NCBI GenBank assembly: GCA_015661555.1
Contig: DQVW01000083.1
Span: forward strand, 1 to 28,571
Reading direction: 5' to 3'
Source: Methanothermococcus okinawensis
Lineage (GTDB): Archaea > AGJL01 > Methanococci > Methanococcales > Methanococcaceae
Length of the DNA: 28,571 nt
The translations under genes and the position numbers were made by a program. Shown here piece after piece: positions 1 to 7,422 of this stretch (position 1 is its first letter; each line of letters opens with the position of its first letter). The notes under the pieces were generated by a model. It worked only from the letters and a program-made list of their open reading frames with translations. It was not told where the DNA came from and searched no databases.

Positions 1-606
1 TATTTCTATATCTTCATTACTTCTTGGGTATACCTGTATTGTGTGCTTATAGCAACCTACAACAGCTGTGAGATTTATAACATCTCCAACTTTTAATGTT
101 AAATAATCATTATACTTAAAGTAGCCTTCAATATCCTCAGTTTCATCTGAAATGACAAACTTTTTACCACTTACTTCTGTAACCTTAACTTTACATAGTT
201 TTACTAGAGTTCCCATTAAGCTTTTGTTATATTTTATGTCTTTAATCTTTACAATTTTTGGATCTGGCAAAGGATTATTGTGACTTAATATCTCTATTTT
301 AGTAACTTCTATCTCCCTTAGTCCGTTGAAATCCTTTACTTTACCTAAAACGTTTATCTCATCACCAACTTCTACATTTGAAAATTTATTCTTATCACTG
401 TTCCATAACCAAATACCTGCTGTTTTGTCCTGAATTACTATTAAATTATTTTTAAATTTTGCCGTAACAACTCCAGTGACATTTACCTCCTTCCCCTTCA
501 GATCTTCAAAGTGCTCATGGATATAAGATATATTTACCACATCTCCATAACACACTGCCAGGGATAAAATACCCACTAGCAGAAATAGAAGTACACCCTT
601 TTTCAT
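1..606 (-). CDS. Secreted double OB-fold protein, 3' end cut by window
   Basis: I read this gene by hand on the minus strand: 202 codons stay open from an ATG at 606 to the window edge, so the C-terminus is missing. The start is supported by a GGTGAGGAG ribosome site immediately upstream. The N-terminus (MKKGVLLFLLVGILSLAVCYG) is a lysine-tipped hydrophobic signal peptide, so the product is probably exported or anchored. Two successive beta-rich segments follow (about residues 30-110 and 120-200), each with the alternating hydrophobic pattern and a GKEVNVTGVV or VGDVINLTAVV strand typical of nucleic-acid OB-folds of the tRNA_anti/YdeI type. The exact family is not recognised. It follows the TtuA-like and nuclease genes but has its own promoter. 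A role in extracellular nucleic acid handling beside the neighbouring nuclease is possible but unproven. Confidence 0.7.
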   Translation of the reverse strand, partial: MKKGVLLFLLVGILSLAVCYGDVVNISYIHEHFEDLKGKEVNVTGVVTAKFKNNLIVIQDKTAGIWLWNSDKNKFSNVEVGDEINVLGKVKDFNGLREIEVTKIEILSHNNPLPDPKIVKIKDIKYNKSLMGTLVKLCKVKVTEVSGKKFVISDETEDIEGYFKYNDYLTLKVGDVINLTAVVGCYKHTIQVYPRSNEDIEI

Positions 607-629
607 CTCCTCACCTTTTCATTTTATAA

Positions 630-649
630 CTGTGGACCGAAGTCCACAG
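630..649 (-). promoter_or_regulatory. RNA hairpin with UUCG-type loop in leader of the OB-fold gene
   Basis: CTGTGGAC and GTCCACAG form a perfect 8-base-pair stem around four bases. Read on the minus strand, the direction of the flanking genes, the loop is TTCG closed by C-G, the exceptionally stable UUCG tetraloop. It sits 24 bases before the start codon of the OB-fold gene and close to the predicted transcription start, so it may cap or stabilise the mRNA 5' end. It could also mark the 3' end of the upstream transcript. Confidence 0.55.
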
Positions 650-651
650 AA

Positions 652-719
652 ATGGGTGTACCCATCTTATAGTATATAAAATTAACTATTATGTGAACTT
701 TTTTTCATAAAATGTGAAC
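652..719 (-). promoter_or_regulatory. Promoter of the OB-fold gene with repeats
   Basis: On the minus strand a TATA box TTTATATA lies at 680-673, giving a predicted start near 650-654. A 14-base palindrome (ATGGGT, two bases, ACCCAT) spans 652-665 between TATA box and start point, a classic position for a repressor. Upstream of the TATA box the octamer ATGTGAAC (plus-strand reading) occurs twice, at 691-698 and 712-719. These copies are exactly 21 bases, or two helical turns, apart. Function is inferred from position only. Confidence 0.5.
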
Positions 720-728
720 AAAAAATAG

Positions 729-1634
729 TTATTTTATTGTTAAATCCACAGGTTCCTTAAGGCCCCAGATACGACAGAAGGAGCATACCTCCCCACCAGA
801 GGGCATGCCACAGATCTTACACTCTTTAACCTCTCCCCTTCTAACCTCCCCTTCAAAGAGATGCCTCTTCTTTAAAAATCCCCTTACAAACCTTATCTTT
901 ATACCAGGCCTCCTCTTCTCCAAATGATTAAAGAACTCTTTATAGGTTAGTGTAATGGCCCCCTTTGCATAGGGACATACTTCACCTGTATACTCTATAC
1001 CAACTGCCGAGGCGTATGCAGCAATCTCACTCTCTGGGGTCTCGTAAAGGGGCTTAACCCTCTTCACAAATTTACCTTCACCTGGGAGAAGGGGGCCCTG
1101 CTTGGCAAGGTACTGGGTATTCCAGTACAGTACGTTACTGAAGATAAAGGAGGCCTCGTCATCTAAGTTATGCCCTGTAACAACTACGTCAAATTTATTG
1201 TCGTAGGCAAACTTGTTGGAGATATACCTCTTTGTAGTTCCACAGTAGGAACATGTGGGACGGGAGATTTTTACCTCCCCAACTCCAGCTCCTAGAAGCT
1301 CCCTTATCCTAACTACATAGAGGGGAGCATCTATCATCTCACACTGTCTTTTAACGTATTCCTCACACCTGTCGGAGTACCCCTCAATACCTAGGTTGAT
1401 GTAGAAACAGTGAATTGGGTAGTTAAACTTTTTAAGTACATAGGAGAGAACTGCAGAGTCCTTCCCCCCACTCATGGCCACTAGGATCCTTTCATCCTCT
1501 TTTAAAAGGTTGTACCTCTCGATGGTTCTCTTAACCCTCCTCTCGAAGTACTCTATAAAGTGCTCCTTACATAGGGGCATCCTTGGATGGGACAGTGTAA
1601 TATAGGCCTCCTCCTTGCAGAATTTGCACCTCAT
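729..1634 (-). CDS. TtuA/Ncs6-type tRNA 2-thiouridine synthetase
   Basis: This 301-residue cytoplasmic ATP-pyrophosphatase of the TtuA/TIGR00269 group should activate a tRNA uridine by adenylation and thiolate it, a modification that stabilises tRNA in thermophiles. Visible features are an N-terminal zinc finger (C3, C6, C22, H25), the PP-loop SGGKDS at 55-60, the core motif GHNLDDE at 154-160, and a C-terminal zinc ribbon (C272, C275, C284, C287). The three cysteines expected to hold the catalytic [4Fe-4S] cluster are present at C128, C131 and C220, in the same spacing as in characterised TtuA. Length is normal. The gene starts 10 bases after the nuclease gene, with an SD-like GGTGG sequence in the gap. 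The target base (position 54 or wobble 34) cannot be decided from sequence. Confidence 0.88.
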   Translation of the reverse strand: MRCKFCKEEAYITLSHPRMPLCKEHFIEYFERRVKRTIERYNLLKEDERILVAMSGGKDSAVLSYVLKKFNYPIHCFYINLGIEGYSDRCEEYVKRQCEMIDAPLYVVRIRELLGAGVGEVKISRPTCSYCGTTKRYISNKFAYDNKFDVVVTGHNLDDEASFIFSNVLYWNTQYLAKQGPLLPGEGKFVKRVKPLYETPESEIAAYASAVGIEYTGEVCPYAKGAITLTYKEFFNHLEKRRPGIKIRFVRGFLKKRHLFEGEVRRGEVKECKICGMPSGGEVCSFCRIWGLKEPVDLTIK

Positions 1635-1644
1635 CCTTCCACCT

Positions 1645-2232
1645 TTAGTTGTTACTGTAGTTCCACAATCCTACTCTATGTCTCCTGGCGTACTCCTGGT
1701 ACTCCAGGTATTTATCTCGGAGTTCAAATGGGGAGGGATATACCCTGGCGTAGCCCTTTAATATCAAATCCCCTCCAACATCCTCCCCATCTACAAATAT
1801 ATAGGCCAGGTACCTGTTATACCTGTCCCTCTTTGGGGCTATTCTATCAAATACCACTACAACCTCCCTGTTCTTTAACCTCTCCTCCAGATACTCCTTA
1901 GCCCTATAGCCCCAGAGTTTCAGGTATGTGGTATTGGTTATAGGTACTCCCTCGTAGGTGTAGTACTCCTGGGGATTGTTTTTGTGGTATATCTCAGGCG
2001 TATCTATACCTAGGATCCTTACCTTGTATACACTTCCATTTTTACACCTTACCCACAGGGTATCTCCATCTACAACCTTAATCACCTTTCCTACAAAGTG
2101 TTCATGACTCTCTATAAATTGAGAGGGATCGTAGTGATTCTCCTGGGAAGTACTAGATATGCAGCCTGAGAGCATTAAAATCATGATTAAAATGATAACC
2201 CTGATACTCTCACCTTCTCTACCTATCAACAA
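1645..2232 (-). CDS. Secreted staphylococcal-nuclease-family lipoprotein
   Basis: A thermonuclease (SNase) domain occupies about residues 45-195. It shows the calcium-binding VVDGDT, the RILGIDTPE strand with catalytic-type arginine and acidic residues, and DRYNRYLAYIFVDG, ending in GLWNY as the family does. The N-terminus is a hydrophobic stretch ending LMLSGC, a good lipobox, so the mature enzyme should be tethered outside the membrane and degrade DNA or RNA there. The start is uncertain. The longest frame opens with TTG at 2232 and overlaps the ferredoxin stop by 14 bases without a ribosome site. A GGTGAG lies inside the frame, but the next canonical ATG is only seven residues before the lipobox cysteine. 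A rare start codon such as ATC just after GGTGAG would give an ideal Arg-tipped signal peptide. Confidence 0.85.
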   Translation of the reverse strand: MLIGREGESIRVIILIMILMLSGCISSTSQENHYDPSQFIESHEHFVGKVIKVVDGDTLWVRCKNGSVYKVRILGIDTPEIYHKNNPQEYYTYEGVPITNTTYLKLWGYRAKEYLEERLKNREVVVVFDRIAPKRDRYNRYLAYIFVDGEDVGGDLILKGYARVYPSPFELRDKYLEYQEYARRHRVGLWNYSNN

Positions 2233-2380
2233 TGGCGTCTATTGGACAGTACTTAATACATAGCTTGCACTCCCTACATAGCTCCCTATTTATAATTGCC
2301 CTTCCATAGGTACTGATGGCTCCAAAGGGACAAAAAGGTACACAGTTACCACATCCAACACATTTCTCTAACACCCTCAT
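2219..2380 (-). CDS. Small 2x[4Fe-4S] ferredoxin
   Basis: This is a 53-residue bacterial-type ferredoxin carrying two complete cluster motifs, C7-x2-C10-x2-C13-x3-C17-P and C35-x2-C38-x2-C41-x3-C45-P, with no extra domains. It transfers electrons at low potential in the cytoplasm. I chose the ATG at 2380 because AGGTGATCCT precedes it; the longer open frame to 2521 runs back into the divergent gene and has no start signal. It lies head to head with the geranylgeranyl reductase gene with only 36 bases between start codons. In Methanosarcina a ferredoxin encoded beside such a reductase supplies its electrons, so the same partnership is likely here. Confidence 0.9.
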   Translation of the reverse strand: MRVLEKCVGCGNCVPFCPFGAISTYGRAIINRELCRECKLCIKYCPIDAIVDR

Positions 2381-2416
2381 AGGATCACCTGATATAAGGT
2401 TTAACCTGGAGAAACT
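2381..2416. promoter_or_regulatory. Compact divergent promoter, ferredoxin and reductase
   Basis: Only 36 bases separate the two divergent start codons. They hold the ferredoxin ribosome site (AGGTGAT, minus strand), a plus-strand TATA-like GATATAAG at 2391-2398, and an 11-base palindrome AGGTT-T-AACCT at 2397-2407, then GGAG before the reductase ATG. The TATA element is too close to the reductase ATG for a normal leader, so its transcript may be nearly leaderless, or the real promoters may lie inside the opposite genes. Confidence 0.4.
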
Positions 2417-3556
2417 ATGGACCTGGATAACTACGACGTTGTGATCGTGGGAGGAGGGCCAGTAGGCTGTATCACTGGAGAGAGTATAAAACATCACAAG
2501 GTGCTTATTGTAGAGGAGCACAGTGCCATAGGGGTCCCTCTACAGTGTGGCGGCCTTGTAAGTAAAGAGGGGGTAAGGGAGTTGGGATATCCAAAGGGTG
2601 TGGTAAATAGAGTTAGAGGGGCCTACATCTTTTCAAAGAGTAGGTGTATAAAGATTGAGGATAGTGATGTTAGAGCCTATGTATTTGAAAGGAAGATCAT
2701 GGATAAGGACCTGGCAAAGAGGGCCTCCAAGAATGCCGACTTTCTACTTAAGGCCTACGGTAGATTGGCACCCCCTCAACAGGGTAGGTACTCCCTCTCT
2801 GTAAGTTTCATGGGGGATAACTACCATCTAAATCCTCAAGTTATAGTAGGTGCAGATGGGGCAAAATCCAGTATTGGTAGAGCTGCAGGTGTACCAATGA
2901 GGAGGGAGATACTCTCTGGGGTACAGCTGGAGATGGTAGATGTAGAGGTTGACAGGGACTTTGTATATCTATTTTTAGACAGGAGGTACTCCAGGGATTT
3001 CTTTGCCTGGATAATCCCCATGGGAAAGGACAGGGTAAGGGTTGGCCTATGTGATTCCTCAGATAGTTACAGGAAACTTATCAACTTTATAGAGAACCAT
3101 CCTGTGGCCTCCCAGATGTTGAAGGGAGGTGTACCTGTGGAGTTCTCTGTAGGTGCCCTACCTATAGGCTATGTAGAGGAGACTGTTAAAAACAACCTTC
3201 TCCTTGTGGGAGATGCTGCAGGACAGGTAAAGCCCCTAAGTGGAGGGGGACTGTACTACGGGGCAAAGTGCGCCAAGATCTGTGGAAGGGTTATAGATGA
3301 GTATCTCAGTGGAGACTACAACATGGAGTATTTAAAGAGATACCATACACTCTGGAAGGAGGAGATAGGTAGGGAGATAGACCTTGGACTTAGGTTTAGA
3401 GGCATCCTGAAGAGAATGAACGACTCTATGATAGATAGACTTTTAGAGTTTATCGAAAAGAGAGGACTTGTAGACTACATAGTAAGGGAGGGGGACATGG
3501 ACAGTCCCTCCAAGGTAGTGGGGGATATATTCAAAAAGTTTTTTGGATTTAGATAA
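2417..3556 (+). CDS. Geranylgeranyl reductase family flavoprotein
   Basis: This 379-residue FAD enzyme of the geranylgeranyl reductase family probably saturates the isoprenoid chains of archaeal membrane lipids. The dinucleotide fold opens with VIVGGGPVG at residues 9-17. The family PLQCGG motif follows at 41-46, GADGA at 145-149, the FFAWIIPMG strand at 195-203, and the second FAD motif GDAAGQVKPLSGGG at 265-278. The length and motif order fit digeranylgeranylglycerophospholipid reductase. A related plant-type reductase acting on another prenyl substrate cannot be excluded. The start ATG has GGAG five to six bases upstream. The 3' end overlaps the convergent membrane-protein gene by 8 bases. 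The divergent ferredoxin is the probable electron donor. Confidence 0.87.
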   Translation: MDLDNYDVVIVGGGPVGCITGESIKHHKVLIVEEHSAIGVPLQCGGLVSKEGVRELGYPKGVVNRVRGAYIFSKSRCIKIEDSDVRAYVFERKIMDKDLAKRASKNADFLLKAYGRLAPPQQGRYSLSVSFMGDNYHLNPQVIVGADGAKSSIGRAAGVPMRREILSGVQLEMVDVEVDRDFVYLFLDRRYSRDFFAWIIPMGKDRVRVGLCDSSDSYRKLINFIENHPVASQMLKGGVPVEFSVGALPIGYVEETVKNNLLLVGDAAGQVKPLSGGGLYYGAKCAKICGRVIDEYLSGDYNMEYLKRYHTLWKEEIGREIDLGLRFRGILKRMNDSMIDRLLEFIEKRGLVDYIVREGDMDSPSKVVGDIFKKFFGFR

Positions 3557-4478
3557 GAAGACCTATTACTATTATGTCCAGAAGTAGGGTGATAATCCCA
3601 TTTATCATCACAATCTTACTTCCAAGTCTTGGTCCAAAAAGGGCGAGATGAAGGGGGAGGGAGTGTTTCACATATCTAGAGGAGAAGGTTACAACATTCC
3701 CTATAACAAGTCCTATAAGTATCTCCCTGGGACTTAGTATACTCTCCCTTAAAAACTCTCCAGCCATTACCACGGCTCCATAGACGTTTATCACCTCAGT
3801 TAAGGCCAGGAGACCAATATTGGGATTTAGATGAAACCTCTCAGTTACTGGCATTATTAAACTGTTAAGGTACTGGAAGACACCTAAGTTAGAGAGAAGT
3901 ACCACTAGAAACATGGTAATAAACATTACAGGTACCACTCTCTTTGAGAACTTCAAGGTACTGTAGAGGGAGGCCTTTACATCCCTCTTTTTATAACCTT
4001 TAATCTTCAACCCTTTTTCAGTATCTCCACCCCTTGATATCCTCCAGAGGTAGAGTATTCCCAGTATACTCTTTACAAGTGCCACACCTAGCCTTATTAT
4101 TAAGAAGATTACTCCAGTTAAACCTAGTATAGGGATTACCACAGGTAGGAAGAATGTAAGGGTATGAGAGAGTATAGAGGGGAAGGAGTTTGCAAGGGAG
4201 GTTGCAATTACCTCCTCCTCACTTATCTTCCCACTCCTTAAACCCTCTGCCAGGATGGAGTATCCCACTGTAGGGCTTAATAAACAGGCCAGTATAGAGG
4301 AGAGGGAGATGGGATTTATATTGAGATGTTTTACAAGGGGGAGTAGGGTCTCTAATAATCTCTCCATAACACCGGAGTTGATAAGGTAATTCATAAGAAA
4401 GATAGTGGGGAGTATTATAGACAACATCTTTACGGTGTAAATCAGGGAAATTTTAAGGGAGTTTAAAAAAATATCCAT
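3549..4478 (-). CDS. Nucleoside-recognition (gate) domain membrane protein
   Basis: This is a roughly 309-residue integral membrane protein with about eight hydrophobic helices arranged as two halves. Each half carries a gate-type segment: NPISLSSILACLLSPTVGYS near residue 56 and NPNIGLLALTEVINVYGAVV near 220. Such proteins are grouped as nucleoside-recognition/gate-domain proteins; the methanogen versions have no proven substrate. A basic loop (KGYKKRD) separates the halves. Two ATGs stand in tandem at 4481 and 4478; the second is better spaced from GAGGT. The gene follows the ABC-importer ATPase by 13 to 16 bases and so may be the last gene of that operon, although the importer itself is complete without it. 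The tail overlaps the convergent reductase gene by 8 bases. Confidence 0.72.
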   Translation of the reverse strand: MDIFLNSLKISLIYTVKMLSIILPTIFLMNYLINSGVMERLLETLLPLVKHLNINPISLSSILACLLSPTVGYSILAEGLRSGKISEEEVIATSLANSFPSILSHTLTFFLPVVIPILGLTGVIFLIIRLGVALVKSILGILYLWRISRGGDTEKGLKIKGYKKRDVKASLYSTLKFSKRVVPVMFITMFLVVLLSNLGVFQYLNSLIMPVTERFHLNPNIGLLALTEVINVYGAVVMAGEFLRESILSPREILIGLVIGNVVTFSSRYVKHSLPLHLALFGPRLGSKIVMINGIITLLLDIIVIGLLI

Positions 4479-4494
4479 CATAGGACCTCTAAAA

Positions 4495-5583
4495 TTAATC
4501 TTTATACAAATATTCCAGGGCTACCTCCTTCTCCTTGTCAAAGAGGATAATCCTATCTTCCCTTATCTCCACAGTTACCTTTTCCCCAAAGGTAAAGCTC
4601 TCCTCCTCTGGTGCAAACACCTTGATAAAAACCCCGTCAAGGGAGATGGTAACTATCTGTTCCCTACCTAGAGGTTCAAAAGAGTACACCTCTCCTAACA
4701 ACCCATCTCCTACTCCCTTTACTATCTGGGCGTCGTGAGGTCTAAATCCAAGGATTACCTCTTTAATACCTAGTTTTTCAATTATCTCCCTATAGTGACT
4801 TGGAACAGGTATCCTACTACTATATACCCTCAGGTAGTCCCCCTCTACCTCTGCCTCTACAAAGTTCATAGGTGGGTTTCCAAGGAACCATCCAACAAAC
4901 TTATACTTTGGCTTGTAGTAGACCTCATTTGGAGTTCCCACCTGGAGTATCTTCCCCTCTTTAATTACCGCTATTCTATCAGCCATTGCCAGGGCCTCAG
5001 CCTGATCGTGGGTAACGTATACCGCAGTAATTCCCAACTCCTTCTGCAGCCTCTTTAACTCAGCTCTAACCTCAAGTCTAAGTAAGGTATCCAAGTTACT
5101 GAGAGGTTCATCTAGTAGTAGTACATCTGGCTCTTTAACTAGGGCCCTTGCTATTGCAACCCTCTGCTGTTGACCACCACTAAGCTGCCAGGGATACCTA
5201 TGAAGTAGGTTTTCAATATGTAACATCTTCGCCACTTCTCTAACCTTCCTTTCAATCTCATCCCTGGGAACCTTTCTCAGCTCTAGGGGAAATGCTATAT
5301 TCTCAAACACTGTCATATGGGGGTACAGGGCCCAGTTCTGAAAGACTAAACCTACGTTTCTATCCTTTGGTGGAATATCTGTAACGTCCCTGTCGTCGAA
5401 GTAGATCCTCCCCCTTGTAGGCCTGTAAATACCTGCAATGGTATATAAAAGTGTGGATTTTCCACTTCCAGAAGGACCTAGTAAAGCCATAAATTCCCTG
5501 TCATTAATCTTTAAATTTATATTATCCAGGGCGAGGAAGTTTCCAAATCTTTTAGTTATCCCTTTAAGGGTAATCTCCACCAT
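4495..5583 (-). CDS. MalK-type ABC importer ATPase
   Basis: This 362-residue ATPase powers the adjacent importer. The nucleotide-binding domain shows Walker A GPSGSGKST at 36-44, a Q-loop (FQNWALYPH), the signature LSGGQQQR at 134-141, Walker B LLLDEP at 155-160, and the switch histidine in THDQAEAL. Residues from about 235 form the C-terminal TOBE-type regulatory domain found in MalK, UgpC and related sugar or polyol importers (FRPHDAQI is visible). All catalytic residues are intact. It is translated from an ATG preceded by GGTTGAGAG, four bases after the second permease gene. The cargo cannot be read from this subunit. Confidence 0.92.
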   Translation of the reverse strand: MVEITLKGITKRFGNFLALDNINLKINDREFMALLGPSGSGKSTLLYTIAGIYRPTRGRIYFDDRDVTDIPPKDRNVGLVFQNWALYPHMTVFENIAFPLELRKVPRDEIERKVREVAKMLHIENLLHRYPWQLSGGQQQRVAIARALVKEPDVLLLDEPLSNLDTLLRLEVRAELKRLQKELGITAVYVTHDQAEALAMADRIAVIKEGKILQVGTPNEVYYKPKYKFVGWFLGNPPMNFVEAEVEGDYLRVYSSRIPVPSHYREIIEKLGIKEVILGFRPHDAQIVKGVGDGLLGEVYSFEPLGREQIVTISLDGVFIKVFAPEEESFTFGEKVTVEIREDRIILFDKEKEVALEYLYKD

Positions 5584-5587
5584 ACTC

Positions 5588-6463
5588 TCAACCTTTTATT
5601 CCTCCTGAGTAACTCTGGAGTAGTATCTCCTGAGCCACAATGAAGAACACTATAGTTGGAAGTAGATAGAGAGTTCCAGCGGCAGCTATTAGAGGCATGT
5701 GGGAGTACTCCGCCTCTATGTTGGCCTCGATAAAGGTTGCCAAGGTCTGATCTATAAGGAAGGTCCTCACGTAAATGATGTCCTGCCAGCCAGCCAGGAA
5801 TGCAAAGAGTGCAACAGCCAATATCCCAGGTTTAACTAAAGGTAGCATGATCTTCCACCAGACCTCTATCCTGGAGGCTCCATCAATTATACCTGACCAC
5901 TCAAACTCCCAGGGTACTGTATCGAAGAATCCCTTCATTAGCCAGACAGACATAGGGATCTCAAGGGCTGCCCTTGCCAGGATTACATAGAAGAAGGAGT
6001 AAAGTCTTAGGACATCTAGACCCTGTCCCTGTGGAACGGTAAGAAGGTAGAGTAGGTAGACACCTACAATCAACGCAACACCTGGAAAGGCATGTAAAAT
6101 TAACAGTAGAATCATCATGTGTTTTCTTCCCTTAAAATCAATCCTTGAAAGGGAATAACCTGCCATGGTACTTACAAGGGTTACCACTAGGGCCACTCCC
6201 AGGGCAACTAGAAGTGTATTGAATACTATCCTCCATATGTCAACCCTTATTCCCCCTGTTATGGCTAATTTTCCCTGGAGGAGGTAGAGCCAGTTTTCCA
6301 GTGTAAAATGAAAGGAGGTTAGATCTAGGTTTGTAACCATCTCCTTACTGAAACTTGAGAGTATCAGTAGGGTGTATCCCAGGATTAGGGGCAAACTTGC
6401 AAGGAGAAGTGCAAGAATCACAATCCACTGAAACCTCTCCGATCTTATTTCTATATCCTTCAT
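5588..6463 (-). CDS. MalG-type ABC importer permease
   Basis: This 291-residue permease has about six membrane helices. The cytoplasmic EAA loop, EWSGIIDGASRIEVWWKIML followed by PLVKPG, contacts the ATPase. The short N-terminus before the first helix and the C-terminal position in the operon match MalG-type subunits of sugar importers. Its ATG shares one base with the stop of the preceding permease (TAATG), which indicates translational coupling and equal stoichiometry. A GAGGGG ribosome site lies within the upstream gene. Confidence 0.88.
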   Translation of the reverse strand: MKDIEIRSERFQWIVILALLLASLPLILGYTLLILSSFSKEMVTNLDLTSFHFTLENWLYLLQGKLAITGGIRVDIWRIVFNTLLVALGVALVVTLVSTMAGYSLSRIDFKGRKHMMILLLILHAFPGVALIVGVYLLYLLTVPQGQGLDVLRLYSFFYVILARAALEIPMSVWLMKGFFDTVPWEFEWSGIIDGASRIEVWWKIMLPLVKPGILAVALFAFLAGWQDIIYVRTFLIDQTLATFIEANIEAEYSHMPLIAAAGTLYLLPTIVFFIVAQEILLQSYSGGIKG

Positions 6464-7410
6464 TAGAAGTCCCCTCTTGGTTTTTTCATCATTTTTTCAA
6501 ATTTCAGAAGTTTTAAAGTTAGATAGCCTCCGATTATACCAACAATGGATAGAATCACGGCAGCTGCAGCTGCCAATCCCTGATCCTGTTCACCCCTACC
6601 GAAGGCTGTGTTAAAGACATAGAGTGCCAAGGTGGTTCCATAGTCCCTGTTTATCAGGTTCCACTGGACTAGGAGGAAGATATGATGGAAGGTTGTAAGG
6701 AGACTTAGAAATTGCCATGTTAAAACGTAGAGGATATGCCACCTCATAAGGGGGATTAGAATTTTTCTCGAGATATCCCAGGTTGATGCACCGTCAACCC
6801 TTGCAGCTATGATAAGTTCCCTTGGAATTTGATTTAGTGCAGATGTAAAGACTATCATTCCAAAACTTACACCAACTAGGCCATTTACAAAGATAAGTAT
6901 GCTCCAAGCCCCCCAAGGTATAATCTGGCCCCAGGGGATTGGCTGGGAGATTACACCTAGTTTCATCAAAATTGAATTTAAGGTTCCAATTTCACTTCCA
7001 TGGAAGAAGTAATACCAGACTAGACTGTAGACGGCTATTGGTGACATCCTAGGTAGGAGCCAGAGTAACCTAAAGCCTGAGGCAATCCTTTCATTTATAA
7101 AGAAGGTGGCTAGAGCCAGAACTAGACCTCCAAGGACATTTATAACAAGTGTAATTCCAAGAAAGACCACAGTTGTCAAAATTACAGCTTTAAAGGTAGG
7201 GTCGTGCTGAAACATGTAGAGCAGTCTCTCGTAGTTGTAGAGTCCAACAAATTCAAAAAGATACCTTTCAACGTTCCAATTCCTTAGTGGTGTGAAACTT
7301 GTATAGACAGTCATAACTAGGGGTATTATGTAGAAAAACAAAATCATTAAAATCATGGGGAAAAGAAAAAAGGAGAGGTCTTTAATCTTCTCCCTGCCCA
7401 TCCTATTCAT
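6463..7410 (-). CDS. MalF-type ABC importer permease
   Basis: This 315-residue permease has about six membrane helices and an EAA loop reading ELIIAARVDGASTWDISRKI followed by LIPLMR. It should form a heterodimer with the MalG-type subunit encoded immediately downstream. Unlike enterobacterial MalF there is no large periplasmic insertion after the early helices, which is usual for archaeal sugar and polyol importers. The start ATG at 7410 follows AGTGAG; a second in-frame ATG three codons on is an alternative. It lies 12 bases after the binding-protein gene. Confidence 0.88.
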   Translation of the reverse strand: MNRMGREKIKDLSFFLFPMILMILFFYIIPLVMTVYTSFTPLRNWNVERYLFEFVGLYNYERLLYMFQHDPTFKAVILTTVVFLGITLVINVLGGLVLALATFFINERIASGFRLLWLLPRMSPIAVYSLVWYYFFHGSEIGTLNSILMKLGVISQPIPWGQIIPWGAWSILIFVNGLVGVSFGMIVFTSALNQIPRELIIAARVDGASTWDISRKILIPLMRWHILYVLTWQFLSLLTTFHHIFLLVQWNLINRDYGTTLALYVFNTAFGRGEQDQGLAAAAAVILSIVGIIGGYLTLKLLKFEKMMKKPRGDF

Positions 7411-7422
7411 GTTCTCACTTCC

